Source: Spirosoma fluviale (GTDB lineage: Bacteria > Bacteroidota > Bacteroidia > Cytophagales > Spirosomataceae). Taken from it: a stretch of 64,000 nt of DNA. The stretch spans positions 869,844 to 933,843 of the forward strand of contig NZ_OCNH01000002.1 of assembly GCF_900230225.1 (NCBI RefSeq), in the 5' to 3' direction. Shown here one piece after another: positions 27,615-36,473 of the stretch. Each line of letters starts with the position of its first letter. The first letter of the stretch is position 1. The position numbers and the translations under genes are program-made. Below the pieces are notes generated by a model that saw only the letters and a list, made by a program, of their open reading frames with translations, was not told the origin of the DNA and did no database searches.

Positions 27615-28424
27615 CTACTCAAAATTCAGGTAGAGCGTTACCGAGTGCGTCGTCAGTTTATTGATGCCCACACCCGCTGCATTGTTGGTGGGCCGATAGA
27701 GGTTAACCAGCCCATGCGAGAAACGAATTTCGGGGGCAAACTTGAAATACTCGAAAAACTGCTCGAACCCAACGCCATATTCAACGGCAAAATCCATGGT
27801 GCCGGTACTAAGTCGGCTAGCTCCCTGTGTCTCCTTTCGGCGAACGTTACTCTCAACGCTGAACGTGCCCCCCGCCAACAGATACATGCGGCTGTTGTTA
27901 CGCCGTTCAGACTTGTATTTGAGCAGGAGCGGGAAATCAATCCAGGTCGATTCCCGAATTTCGGTTTTCGATGTGCCTCCCGGATAGTCATACTGAATTT
28001 CCCGGCTAAACAAGGATACTGAGGGCGTAAGCCGCAGATCGAAACGGTCGTTTAAATAGGCGTTAACGACGAAACCAACCCGAAACGCGGGTTTGTTGGG
28101 TGAGTAAATACGGTAAGCCGAATCAGCCGTCAGAAATTGCGGGCTGTGTGTAACGCTAAACCGAGTAACCGGGGCAGCAAAGAAAAAACCGTAATGAATG
28201 GTCTTGTCGTCGTACCGTTCAAGGTGTTTTCGTATGTATTTGTAGCTTGTCTGGGCCTGTGCGCTGACCGAAACGAGACTAAACAATAACAAGACGAAGC
28301 CAGCCTGAACCGACAAACGGGCAGTCAGGTGCAGTAAGCCAGGATTGGTACGAACTGAGCCAGCCGAAACTAGGCCTTGTGGCCGATGTAAATTGACGCA
28401 ACGCCGAAGGTGAGCGGTATCCAT
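27615..28424 (-). CDS. porT: PorT-like outer-membrane protein (type IX secretion)
   Basis: Outer-membrane beta-barrel protein, up to 269 residues, resembling PorT, needed for type IX secretion and gliding in Bacteroidota. The family-like segment YDDKTIHYGFFFAAPVTRF follows a signal peptide (VLLLFSLVSVSAQAQ), and the protein ends in a short beta-strand with Phe near the C-terminus (VTLYLNFE). The longest frame starts at 28424 inside ubiE; 50-odd residues precede the signal peptide cut, so the true start is probably later, perhaps a TTG at 28316. Its place directly after ubiE matches the order seen in many Bacteroidota genomes and supports the call. Confidence 0.75.
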   Translation of the reverse strand: MDTAHLRRCVNLHRPQGLVSAGSVRTNPGLLHLTARLSVQAGFVLLLFSLVSVSAQAQTSYKYIRKHLERYDDKTIHYGFFFAAPVTRFSVTHSPQFLTADSAYRIYSPNKPAFRVGFVVNAYLNDRFDLRLTPSVSLFSREIQYDYPGGTSKTEIRESTWIDFPLLLKYKSERRNNSRMYLLAGGTFSVESNVRRKETQGASRLSTGTMDFAVEYGVGFEQFFEYFKFAPEIRFSHGLVNLYRPTNNAAGVGINKLTTHSVTLYLNFE

Positions 28425-29104
28425 TTGGTGTTTTTGAATCCGGCCGCTTCGTAGATCCGTAGAAAGTCGGGTCCGTCGGGAAACGCCTGTACCGATTCGG
28501 GTAGGTAGGTGTAGGCCGACGAGTCTTTGCTTACTACGCGCCCGATGAGCGGCAGAATGGTACTGGAGTAAAAACCGTAAAGCTGTTTAAACGGAAACTG
28601 ACGCGGATTCGAGAACTCCAGCACCACACACACACCACCAGGGCGGGTCACGCGGTGCATATCGGTCAGGCCTTTTTGCAGGTTCTCGAAGTTGCGCACA
28701 CCAAATGCAACGATGACAGCATCGAAATCATTGTCTGGTAAGGGCAATCCTTCCGAATCGCCCGAGCGCATTTCGATAATCTGGTCGACGCCCCGCTTCT
28801 TCATCTTCTCACGACCTACCGATAGCATCCCTTCCGAAATGTCCATGCCAACGATTTTCTCAGGCTTTAGTGCCAGCGCTTCCAGTGCGAAATCGCCGGT
28901 GCCGGTAGCTATGTCGAGGATACGTTTGGGCGAGGAAGACGACGCTTTCCGGAGTTCGCGGATAGCCCGTTTACGCCACAGAATGTCGATACCACCACTC
29001 AGAACGTGATTCAGCAAGTCATATTTCGGCGAAATACTATCGAACATCTCGGCGACCTGCTCGCGTTTGGAGGTGTCTTTATCTTTATAGGGAACGACGG
29101 ACAT
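28370..29104 (-). CDS. ubiE: Demethylmenaquinone methyltransferase
   Basis: SAM-dependent methyltransferase of 244 residues that makes menaquinone from demethylmenaquinone, the last step of respiratory quinone synthesis. It has the UbiE/MenG signatures YDLLNHVLSGGIDILWRKRA (about 28-47), the SAM loop DIATGTGDFALEAL, NDFDAVIVAFGVRNFENL and RPGGVCVVLEFSNP. It precedes the porT-like gene on the minus strand and probably shares its transcript. Bacteroidota use menaquinone, so the MenG activity is the relevant one. Confidence 0.95.
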   Translation of the reverse strand: MSVVPYKDKDTSKREQVAEMFDSISPKYDLLNHVLSGGIDILWRKRAIRELRKASSSSPKRILDIATGTGDFALEALALKPEKIVGMDISEGMLSVGREKMKKRGVDQIIEMRSGDSEGLPLPDNDFDAVIVAFGVRNFENLQKGLTDMHRVTRPGGVCVVLEFSNPRQFPFKQLYGFYSSTILPLIGRVVSKDSSAYTYLPESVQAFPDGPDFLRIYEAAGFKNTKWIPLTFGVASIYIGHKA

Positions 29105-29108
29105 GTTT

Positions 29109-29203
29109 CAGTAAGTGAATGAGTGAATGATTCAATGAGTGAAGTACTGATTTATTCTCGTGATCATTCAATAACTCACTCATTCAATCATTCACTCACT
29201 GAA
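29109..29203. repeat. TGAATGA-rich imperfect palindrome upstream of ubiE
   Basis: The left half is built of repeats such as AGTGAATGAGTGAATGATTC, and the right half (TCACTCATTCAATCATTCAC) is its imperfect reverse complement with an 8-base insertion on one side. It lies between the divergent ubiE and dipeptidase genes. Related sequences occur at 55948-55994 and 60941-61018. Confidence 0.6.
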
Positions 29204-29312
29204 TGGAACAAAGGTAGTGCCATAACAGCACGTTTCAGCCGAAAGTTTGATATTCAGACAGGCAATGTGTAGTTTCGAAAGAATGTCTTTTTCTGCTACA
29301 ACCTGACTCATT

Positions 29313-30521
29313 ATGTTCCCTACTGTTCTGTCAATACTGCTTGTACTCAACTCGTTTAGCACAACTCCTCCCGGGAATGACGACCCCATTGCCAAAAAAG
29401 CGCACAAGATTCACCAGCGTGTGTTCACGCTCGATACCCACGCCGATGCGCCGATCATGATGCAGAAGCCCGGTTTCGATGTGGGCGCGTCGCACGATAC
29501 GAAACGGGATGGCTCGCAGATCGATTTTCCCCGGATGAAAAAAGGGAGCATGGATGCCATGTTTTTTGCCGTTTACACCTCGCAGGGACCCCGCACCGAC
29601 GAAGGCCATGCCGAAGCCAAACGCAATGCCCTGAGCCAGTTCGAGCTGATTCATCAGGCCCTGAAAAAATACCCTAATCTGGCCGAACTGGCCACCACAC
29701 CCGCCGATGCCTATCGGATAAAAAAAGCCGGAAAGCGGGCGGTGTTTATCGGGATGGAAAATGGCTACCCGGTTGGGAAAGACCTGTCGATGCTGAAAAC
29801 CTACTACGACCTGGGATGCCGATACATGACTTTAACCCACTTCGCCAATAACCTCATCGGCGACTCGTCTACCGATCCAGACGGGCCTATTTACGGTGGT
29901 TTGAGCGACTTTGGCAAGCAGGTTGTGCCCGAAATGAACCGACTGGGCATCCTGATCGACGTGTCGCACGTGGCAGACAGCACCTTTTACGACGCCCTGG
30001 CCCTCTCGAAAGCACCCGTTATTGCGTCGCACTCCAACTGCCGCGCGCTGTGCGACTTTCCGCGCAACATGACCGACGACATGATTAAGGCCATTGCCGC
30101 CAAAGGGGGCGTGGTACAGGTCAATTTCGTGAGCGATTACCTGAAGAAACCCTCCGATGCCAACCGGGCGGCCAAAACCAAAATCCGGATGGCGCGGGTT
30201 GGCAAAGTCGTGACCCCGGAAATGGAAGCCCGAATGACCGCCATGAGCGATTCGGTGTCCAAAGTCTATGCCTCCGAGCGGGCCAGCCTGTCGGACATTG
30301 TCGACCACATCGACCACATCGTCAAACTCGTGGGCATCGACCACGTGGGCATCGGTTCGGATTTCGATGGGGGAGGGGGCGTTAATGGTCTCGAAGACGT
30401 CAGTGAAATCGAAAACCTGACCGTCGAGCTTGTTCGCCGGAATTACTCCGAAGCCGACATTGCTAAAATCTGGGGCGGCAATCTGTTACGGGTTCTGGGA
30501 CAGGCGAAAGTAAGTAGGTAA
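29313..30521 (+). CDS. Membrane dipeptidase family M19
   Basis: Zinc metallopeptidase of 402 residues, related to renal dipeptidase. It carries the metal-binding TLDTHADAPIMM (HxD, about 40), the GMENGYP glutamate (about 147), MTLTHFANNLIGD, LIDVSHVADSTF and IASHSNCRAL histidines, and the C-terminal HVGIGSDFDGGGG aspartate: all catalytic positions are present. The N-terminus (MFPTVLSILLVLNSFSTTP) is a short signal-peptide-like segment, pointing to the periplasm. Family members split dipeptides, often containing D-residues. It stands alone and ends at a hairpin facing the convergent glycosyltransferase gene. Confidence 0.93.
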   Translation: MFPTVLSILLVLNSFSTTPPGNDDPIAKKAHKIHQRVFTLDTHADAPIMMQKPGFDVGASHDTKRDGSQIDFPRMKKGSMDAMFFAVYTSQGPRTDEGHAEAKRNALSQFELIHQALKKYPNLAELATTPADAYRIKKAGKRAVFIGMENGYPVGKDLSMLKTYYDLGCRYMTLTHFANNLIGDSSTDPDGPIYGGLSDFGKQVVPEMNRLGILIDVSHVADSTFYDALALSKAPVIASHSNCRALCDFPRNMTDDMIKAIAAKGGVVQVNFVSDYLKKPSDANRAAKTKIRMARVGKVVTPEMEARMTAMSDSVSKVYASERASLSDIVDHIDHIVKLVGIDHVGIGSDFDGGGGVNGLEDVSEIENLTVELVRRNYSEADIAKIWGGNLLRVLGQAKVSR

Positions 30522-30530
30522 GAGCCACTC

Positions 30531-30567
30531 CTAGTCTGGCCGTTGGTTTACCCAACGGCCGGACTAG
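30531..30567. terminator. Hairpin between convergent genes
   Basis: Arms CTAGTCTGGCCGTTGG and CCAACGGCCGGACTAG pair over 16 bases with one G-U-compatible mismatch and a 5-base loop. It sits between the ends of the dipeptidase and glycosyltransferase genes, a position expected for a shared terminator, although T-runs are weak. Confidence 0.6.
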
Positions 30568-30571
30568 TCAT

Positions 30572-31534
30572 TTACTGAAACGATTGATCAAAGCGGCTGT
30601 TCAGTTTTAAAATAGCGTTCAATCGGGTTATGTAGAGTTTAAAAAGGAACTTGATCGGAAACTCTTCGTAATAGGCTTTTTTTAGCTTGACCGCATCGAA
30701 CAAAAACCTGAAAATCCACATTCGCTGGAATTTTTTATTGTACAAGTTAAAGTCCTGATTTGCTCTGCTCTTGTACTCTAACCCATCCAACTGGTAAGCT
30801 TCCTGGGCGTGCGCCAGCAACATGCGTTTGATGTAGTCGAGAGACAACCGTCGGCCCTCGATATAATGGGTAAACGTCAATCGTTCATCGTACCATATTT
30901 TGTAGCCATGCAATAGAATATAATAGCACAACTCAATGTCTCCGCCTGAGGATAAGCTTGTTCCTTTCCGATCGGTGGTTATGAATTGATAGTGATCCAT
31001 ATTTTCCACGGCCTCTTTTCTGACAAAGCAGCCAGCGCCATATACCCAGCCCCGACGTCTTGATATATCACCTGATGCGGGAGCTTGCGGGCCAACCGCA
31101 TAATACATGGCATACTTATCAAACCAGTCTGGTTTGGGCCCTCCAAATTCAGGAATACCCATACCGCCTAATCCACCGATTTCTTTGTCATTTTCAAGAA
31201 TGGAAAAGCCGGTGCTTAAATAGTTGGGATTTAGCCAGTTATCATCATCGCAAAACAAATAGTAAGCATACCTGGCTTCTATAATTCCTTTCTGCCGGGC
31301 AAAGCTTGTGCCAGGGCGGCTTTCGTAAATAATTCTAAAGTCGATGTTTGAGGGACTATATTTTTCCCATTCTGCCTGGGCTACCTCCACGGTGTTATCG
31401 GTAGAAGCGTTGTTAACAAGGATGACTTCACAGCTAACGGAATCTGGTATCACCTGAGCCGCTAAATGCCTAAGTGTTTCAGGCAATCGCGATGAAGAAT
31501 TGTAACAACAAATAATGACGCTAATCCCTTTCAT
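30572..31534 (-). CDS. Glycosyltransferase family 2
   Basis: Cytoplasmic or membrane-associated sugar transferase of 320 residues with a GT-A fold. It starts MKGISVIICCYNSSSRLPET, typical for GT2, with the nucleotide-binding VNNASTDNT segment, a DDDNWLNPNY motif (the DxD-type metal site, about 101) and EARYAYYLFC before it. The frame extends to 31651, but the ATG at 31534 begins the conserved domain exactly. It would add a sugar to a cell-surface polymer or lipid; the acceptor is unknown. It is an isolated gene followed by a large AT-rich gap upstream. Confidence 0.88.
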   Translation of the reverse strand: MKGISVIICCYNSSSRLPETLRHLAAQVIPDSVSCEVILVNNASTDNTVEVAQAEWEKYSPSNIDFRIIYESRPGTSFARQKGIIEARYAYYLFCDDDNWLNPNYLSTGFSILENDKEIGGLGGMGIPEFGGPKPDWFDKYAMYYAVGPQAPASGDISRRRGWVYGAGCFVRKEAVENMDHYQFITTDRKGTSLSSGGDIELCYYILLHGYKIWYDERLTFTHYIEGRRLSLDYIKRMLLAHAQEAYQLDGLEYKSRANQDFNLYNKKFQRMWIFRFLFDAVKLKKAYYEEFPIKFLFKLYITRLNAILKLNSRFDQSFQ

Positions 31535-32153
31535 AGAAGAAAACGTTTTCTGAAAATCGTTCGAAGTTGTAAAATAGGCTTGGCCAAAGCCCGTTGGCAG
31601 GTCCCCAGGCTGACATCTAAGGAAATTGGTCAAACACCTTGAAGTTTTCACGTATATCAGCCCTTAACCAAGCGTTGTGTAAATACGATGCATCGCCGTG
31701 CTGTGCATCCCTATCAGGCTACTAGTGCTGTTGTCCGATGGAAAAAATAGAGTCAATTTCCAATAACAAGCAAGTTCCGAAGACGGGTGAAGAATGACCA
31801 ATCATCAGCTTGTAAGATGCAGGTTGTGAATATAGGCCAGACATGCCAACAGCTAAATTAGGGATATATAGGTAGGTCTTTATAGTTGTAGTAGCAAAAA
31901 AATAAAGAAACTTAGCAGATGGTCAGATAGTATTTTTACTTTTTTATTAACGTATACTAAATATATTTTTTATTAAATGTGTAGTAACTTTTTTGTTTAT
32001 TACCCGGTAGAGGTAGCGAAGTAGACTACGTTTTCAGCTTAGTCGAAGTAACGAAATGGTCCGCTTTTAACCTTTATCAGGCCGTCAGGTGCGCATTCAT
32101 GACTACGCTTCTAATTGAATAATCAGTAACTTGGTCATTAATAGCCATTGACT
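31535..32153. other. AT-rich intergenic region
   Basis: Roughly 620 bases between the divergent glycosyltransferase and ABA4-like genes. The section 31880-32000 is very AT-rich and likely holds promoters, but I cannot pick out a convincing TAnnTTTG element. I see no gene, RNA or repeat here. Confidence 0.5.
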
Positions 32154-32585
32154 ATGTCTCCCGAAGCCGTCTTTAGTCTTGCCAGTACACTTGTGTTGCC
32201 GCAGTGGTTGCTCATGATCTTTGCCCCGCGCTGGGTAATCACGAAATGGCTGATGAACTCGTACCTGATTCCGGTAGTGCTGGCGGTTATTTACCTCATC
32301 TACCTGTTCAGCGGAGGCCCTGTCGATTTCAATGCATTTGGTACGTTGGCGGGCGTAAAGGGTTTGTTTTCTAAGGGCGGTGATGGTGTTATGCTGGCTG
32401 GTTGGGTGCATTATTTGGCCTTTGATCTGGTGGCAGGAACCGTCGTTGTGCGGGATTCGCAGGAGAAAGCCATTCCGCACGGGCTCATTATAGTGCCTTT
32501 GTTTTTCTGTTTCATGCTGGGACCCACTGGCCTCCTGCTCTATTGGTTGATTCGCCTTGTTCGTACCCGGACACTAGTTGCCTAG
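32154..32585 (+). CDS. ABA4-like (DUF4281) membrane protein
   Basis: Small inner-membrane protein of 143 residues with four hydrophobic helices (VFSLASTLVLPQWLLMIFAP, PVVLAVIYLIYLFSG, GWVHYLAFDLVAGTVVV and the last one LFFCFMLGPTGLLLYWLIRL). The GWVHYLAFDL stretch and the FxLGPxGLLLY end match the DUF4281/ABA4 family, known from plant neoxanthin formation and found in bacteria without a proven role. The ATG at 32154 is preferred over an upstream TTG. The next gene, also a membrane protein, begins 23 bases later, suggesting a two-gene operon. Confidence 0.8.
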   Translation: MSPEAVFSLASTLVLPQWLLMIFAPRWVITKWLMNSYLIPVVLAVIYLIYLFSGGPVDFNAFGTLAGVKGLFSKGGDGVMLAGWVHYLAFDLVAGTVVVRDSQEKAIPHGLIIVPLFFCFMLGPTGLLLYWLIRLVRTRTLVA

Positions 32586-32608
32586 TATCACCTTAAAACC
32601 GTAACAGA

Positions 32609-33385
32609 ATGGTTACTTTCTTAACTTCATTACAGGGACGAAACGCGGTCCTGTATCAATTAGGGTGGTTATGTGTGGCCGCTATGCTTTTTTGTACAGT
32701 GTTGGCTCTGACCACACAAACCCAGGTGCTGGGAATCAATGCCTACATAAAACCCATAAAATTTTTAGCATCTACCGCGATTCTGGCCTGGACAATGGCC
32801 TGGTACCTGGCCGAACTGCCTCAAAGTGGTAGTATAAAGGCGTATGCCTGGATGTTTGTCGTCGTATTTGCCATTGAACTGGGCATTATTATCTGGCAGG
32901 CTAGTCGGGGTAAACTATCGCACTTCAATATTGCTACACCAATAGACGGTCTTCTGTTCAGCCTGATGGGCATAGCCATTACGGTATTTACCCTGTGGAC
33001 AGCCTACATCGGCTTTTTGTTTTTTCGGCTCGACACAACGGCGATCAGTCCGGCTTATTTATGGGGTATCCGGCTGGGAATTTTACTGTTTGTTGTTTTT
33101 GCTTTTCAGGGATTCATGATGGCCGGTCGGCTAGCGCATACCGTTGGGGCACCGGATGGCGGACCCGGCCTGGCGGTTCTGAACTGGAGCACCCGGTACG
33201 GCGATCTACGGGTTGCGCACTTTTTGGGTATGCACGCGTTGCAGCTCATCCCGTTGTTTGCGTATTATGTGGCAACTAGCCCACGTCAGGTATTTCTCGT
33301 ATCGGCAGTCTATTTTATTGTGGTTACTGCTTTATTAGTACAGGCCTTGGCGGGGAAACCGTTGTTGGCGGGTTTGGGCAATTGA
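32609..33385 (+). CDS. Seven-helix hypothetical membrane protein
   Basis: Membrane protein of 258 residues with about seven hydrophobic helices, including LGWLCVAAMLFCTVLALT, ILAWTMAWYLAEL, MFVVVFAIELGIIIW and VFLVSAVYFIVVTALLVQ. I do not recognise the family. Charged and polar residues within helices (MAGRLAHTVG, HFLGMHALQLIPL with two His) could bind a cofactor. It lies 23 bases after the ABA4-like gene and the two probably form one transcript. Confidence 0.75.
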   Translation: MVTFLTSLQGRNAVLYQLGWLCVAAMLFCTVLALTTQTQVLGINAYIKPIKFLASTAILAWTMAWYLAELPQSGSIKAYAWMFVVVFAIELGIIIWQASRGKLSHFNIATPIDGLLFSLMGIAITVFTLWTAYIGFLFFRLDTTAISPAYLWGIRLGILLFVVFAFQGFMMAGRLAHTVGAPDGGPGLAVLNWSTRYGDLRVAHFLGMHALQLIPLFAYYVATSPRQVFLVSAVYFIVVTALLVQALAGKPLLAGLGN

Positions 33386-33457
33386 TTGATGGTAAAAAAA
33401 CAAGGGTCTGGCCTTTGACAGGGTAGAGATGGATACTGACTAATCTTGCTTTACCCG

Positions 33458-34765
33458 ATGAACCGAACTGATTTTCTGAAAACGTCTGCTCTTGCCGGAG
33501 CCTCGCTCATTACCGATCCCGTTGAGGTCAGGGCGTTTATTACCCGTAAGTCTGCCCAGAAATACCGTACCGCCGTTGTGGGGGCTGGCTGGTGGGGCGG
33601 CAATATTTTGCGTTGCGCCGTTCAGGCGGGCGAATCGAAGATTGTTGCCCTCTGCGATGTCGATACGCGCCAGCTCAAAAAGACCAGTGAAGAACTCACT
33701 AAGCTAACGTCCGACCAGCCGAAACTATACCGGGATTACCGTGAGATGCTGGCGGCCGAAAAACCGGAAATTGTTATCGTGGCCACCCCCGATCACTGGC
33801 ATCCGCTCGTAGCCATTGCCGCCATGCAGGCGGGGGCGCACGTATATGTGGAAAAACCTATCAGCCATACGATCAACGAAGGAAAGGCAATGGTGAAAAC
33901 GGCCCGGCAAACGGGGCGTATCTGCCAGGTGGGCATGCACCGGCGTGTGTCGCCCCATAACGTGTCGGGTATGGAATTTTTACGGTCGGGCAAGCTGGGG
34001 AAAATCGGTATGGCGCGGGCGTTTGTTCATTATGGCGGTGGGGCTGGCCAGCTCACCCCCGATGCCGAAGCACCAAAAGAAATGGACTGGAACATGTGGT
34101 GCGGGCCGGCACCACTCCGGGCCTTTAACCCCACCATGCACCCAAGGGGCTGGCGTAATTACCTGAACTATGCCAATGGCACACTTGGCGACTGGGGCAT
34201 TCACTGGCTCGACCAGATTTTATGGGTTACCGAACAGAACCATCCGCGAAAGGTGTATTCAACGGGCGGGCGGGCCATTAAAAAAGACAGCACAGACGCG
34301 CCCGACCACCAGGTATCGACTTACGAATTTGACGACTTTACGGCTATTTGGGAACACCGCACCTTTGGCGCAAACAATGCAGAGAAAACACATCCGCAAC
34401 AGGCCGTAGGCGTGTATTTCTACGGAACGGAAGGAACCTTCCACATGGGCTGGCTCGATGGCTGGACATTTTACCCGTCGGACTCCAAAAAGGCCGTTAT
34501 TCATCAGGATGCTCAACTGGACAAACCCGACGACCAGAATATTGCGTTGCTATGGACAAATTTTCTGGATAGTATCAAAACCAAAAAACTACCCGTTTGC
34601 GATATTGAGATCGGTCAGCGTTCCACCAATATGGCTTTGCTGGGTATGTTATCGATGAAACTCGGCCGGAGTGTTGACTGGGATGGTAGTCAGATTCCCA
34701 ACGACCCGGAAGCCAATAAACTTTTGAGCCGCGCCTACCGGGGCGAATGGCAATACCCAACCTAG
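33458..34765 (+). CDS. Gfo/Idh/MocA family oxidoreductase
   Basis: NAD(P)-dependent dehydrogenase of 435 residues for a sugar or sugar acid. The N-terminal NRTDFLKTSALAGASL resembles an export leader without a twin-Arg, as many Bacteroidota members of this group show. The Rossmann domain has VVGAGWWGGNILRCA (about 40-54), IVIVATPDHWHPLVA and the catalytic-lysine motif EKPISHTINEGK; the second domain has LGDWGIHWLDQI. The ATG at 33458 is preferred over a TTG four codons upstream. No neighbour suggests the substrate. A clean terminator follows. Confidence 0.9.
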   Translation: MNRTDFLKTSALAGASLITDPVEVRAFITRKSAQKYRTAVVGAGWWGGNILRCAVQAGESKIVALCDVDTRQLKKTSEELTKLTSDQPKLYRDYREMLAAEKPEIVIVATPDHWHPLVAIAAMQAGAHVYVEKPISHTINEGKAMVKTARQTGRICQVGMHRRVSPHNVSGMEFLRSGKLGKIGMARAFVHYGGGAGQLTPDAEAPKEMDWNMWCGPAPLRAFNPTMHPRGWRNYLNYANGTLGDWGIHWLDQILWVTEQNHPRKVYSTGGRAIKKDSTDAPDHQVSTYEFDDFTAIWEHRTFGANNAEKTHPQQAVGVYFYGTEGTFHMGWLDGWTFYPSDSKKAVIHQDAQLDKPDDQNIALLWTNFLDSIKTKKLPVCDIEIGQRSTNMALLGMLSMKLGRSVDWDGSQIPNDPEANKLLSRAYRGEWQYPT

Positions 34766-34791
34766 TCGAACGCGCTACTTGCTCGATCATT

Positions 34792-34834
34792 CACAAAAAC
34801 CTTCATTTCTAAACGGTATGAAGGTTTTTTTGTG
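34792..34834. terminator. Terminator after the oxidoreductase gene
   Basis: The stem CACAAAAACCTTCAT pairs with ATGAAGGTTTTTTTGTG around an 11-base loop, and the right arm contains a run of seven T. It lies 27 bases after the stop codon. Confidence 0.85.
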
Positions 34835-34916
34835 GGTAATGAAATGACTTTTGGAAAATGAAGATTATATTTTTTGTTTATCTATTTTGCCTATATACAT
34901 ATAATTTGTATATTGA

Positions 34917-35234
34917 ATGCAAAAAAAATATACTATGACCTTAGAAGATACACTCACCGCAACTGTAATTAATGTCAATTCTACTGTTGAGCCTTTTAGT
35001 GGCTATGTGGCTGTAAGCCATGTGTTGATGCAAACGGAGGGGTTCGCCGACTTTCTGTTTGATAATTTCCGTATGGTTCGGGATATAACAACGGATGGTG
35101 ATAGCTCGCTCGGGCTGAATCGGTTTGTTATGCAGTCGATCCGATTTATTGATGGATACGGTCAGTACAAAATCAATGTTGAACGTTCCGTTTATGGCGA
35201 TTTTACGGTGAAGAGCGTTAGCAAAGTCAAGTAA
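34917..35234 (+). CDS. Hypothetical protein, 105 aa
   Basis: I do not recognise this protein. It is soluble, has no signal peptide and reads as a mixed alpha/beta sequence (FLFDNFRMVRDITTDGDSSL). It may start at the ATG at 34917 or at the second one at 34935. It is flanked by two clear terminators, so it is its own transcription unit, which supports it being a real gene. The upstream 60 bases are AT-rich. Confidence 0.65.
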   Translation: MQKKYTMTLEDTLTATVINVNSTVEPFSGYVAVSHVLMQTEGFADFLFDNFRMVRDITTDGDSSLGLNRFVMQSIRFIDGYGQYKINVERSVYGDFTVKSVSKVK

Positions 35235-35270
35235 CCGCTCACACAATTACTTAGTTTTCTTACTGTGTAA

Positions 35271-35294
35271 GCCCGGCAAAACCGGGCTTTTTTT
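35271..35294 (+). terminator. Intrinsic terminator after the 105-aa gene
   Basis: A GC-rich stem GCCCGG/CCGGGC with a 5-base loop is followed by seven T. It lies 36 bases after the stop codon of the small hypothetical gene. Confidence 0.92.
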
Positions 35295-35362
35295 ATGAGT
35301 GCCACAACGATTAATCATCGGATAATTTATGTTCCTTATCTGTTAATGTGCCCTCGATCGCA

Positions 35363-36406
35363 TTACCGATGATCTGGTATTTCTGTCAGAAACGCGTCGA
35401 GTGCCCGGGTAGGTCTGCCATCGTCACCCCAGGCGTTCAGGCGATAATTGCTCCAGCTTTTGGCTCCTTCCGGCTCCCAGTAAAAAACGCCCAGTCCTTT
35501 CGCATTCGGAACGGCCTTCACGACTTTCTGCACGGCAACCAGCATATCGTACGTTTTTTGCACAGCGGTATAGTCGTCACCAACTTCCGCCACCATCACT
35601 TCCTTGCCATACCGGCTCGCCATGTCGTTGAGGTTGGTCGCCAGATTGCCAATGGATGCTGTATAGTCGGTACCTATCCAGTATGGATAATATGACATAC
35701 CAATGACATCGAACTGGGCTCCGTGGGCAGTCGCATTATCGAAGAATGTCTTGAATTTCGCGTTGTCATGTCCACTTTCAAGGTGGACAATGACTTTGGT
35801 GATTGAGCTAACGGCTTTCACGGCCTTATAACCACTGGTAATCAACTGGGCCAGTTGCGGATGATTCGACGTGCTGCCATCGGGCCATAGCATACCACCG
35901 CCTATCTCATTACCAATCTGCACCCACTCGGGGGTAATGCCGCCAGTTTTGAGTGCTTTCATGACGTCGACGGTATGGTCGTACACATCGGTTTTTAACT
36001 GACTGAAGCTGTGCTTGTTCCAGGCGGCTGGTTTGAGCTGATGGCCGGGGTCTGCCCAGGTATCGCTGTAATGAAAGTCGATCATGATCCGAAAACCAAG
36101 AGCTTTTGCCCGTTTGGCCATCAGCACAACCTCGTCGCGGCCACAGTGGCCGTTGACCTTGTCGGTGGATGGGTTGACGAATACCCGAAACCGAATCGAG
36201 TTGATGCCTTTCTCTTTCAGGATCTGAAAACAGTCCTGCGCAACACCCTTGTCGTTATAAAACACATAGCCTGTGGCTTCCATTTGCTGGAGCCAGCCCA
36301 CATCGGCACCCCGTGCAAAAGCCTGGGCCCGTACCGAACCGCTGGTGAAAAGTAACGCCAGTAAGCTGATAGCAGACGAAGCGAGAAACTTAATCGACTT
36401 TTCCAT
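35363..36406 (-). CDS. GH53 endo-beta-1,4-galactanase
   Basis: Secreted enzyme of 347 residues that cuts beta-1,4-galactan side chains of pectin (type I arabinogalactan). It has a signal peptide (LASSAISLLALLFTSGSVRAQ) and GH53 hallmarks: FARGADVGWLQQMEATG, GINSIRFRVFVNP, HYSDTWADPGHQ, the acid/base Glu in WVQIGNEIGGGMLWPDG and the nucleophile Glu in VMVAEVGDDY. It shares glycan specificity with the PUL genes upstream and lies near the hybrid sensor kinase at 37334, which may regulate it; no binding site is apparent. Confidence 0.93.
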   Translation of the reverse strand: MEKSIKFLASSAISLLALLFTSGSVRAQAFARGADVGWLQQMEATGYVFYNDKGVAQDCFQILKEKGINSIRFRVFVNPSTDKVNGHCGRDEVVLMAKRAKALGFRIMIDFHYSDTWADPGHQLKPAAWNKHSFSQLKTDVYDHTVDVMKALKTGGITPEWVQIGNEIGGGMLWPDGSTSNHPQLAQLITSGYKAVKAVSSITKVIVHLESGHDNAKFKTFFDNATAHGAQFDVIGMSYYPYWIGTDYTASIGNLATNLNDMASRYGKEVMVAEVGDDYTAVQKTYDMLVAVQKVVKAVPNAKGLGVFYWEPEGAKSWSNYRLNAWGDDGRPTRALDAFLTEIPDHR

Positions 36407-36473
36407 AAAGTACCTGCGTTTGCGGGATGTGCCAGAAGGAGTAGGCAGCCTGTTAAGAGAGGAAACGAAAATG

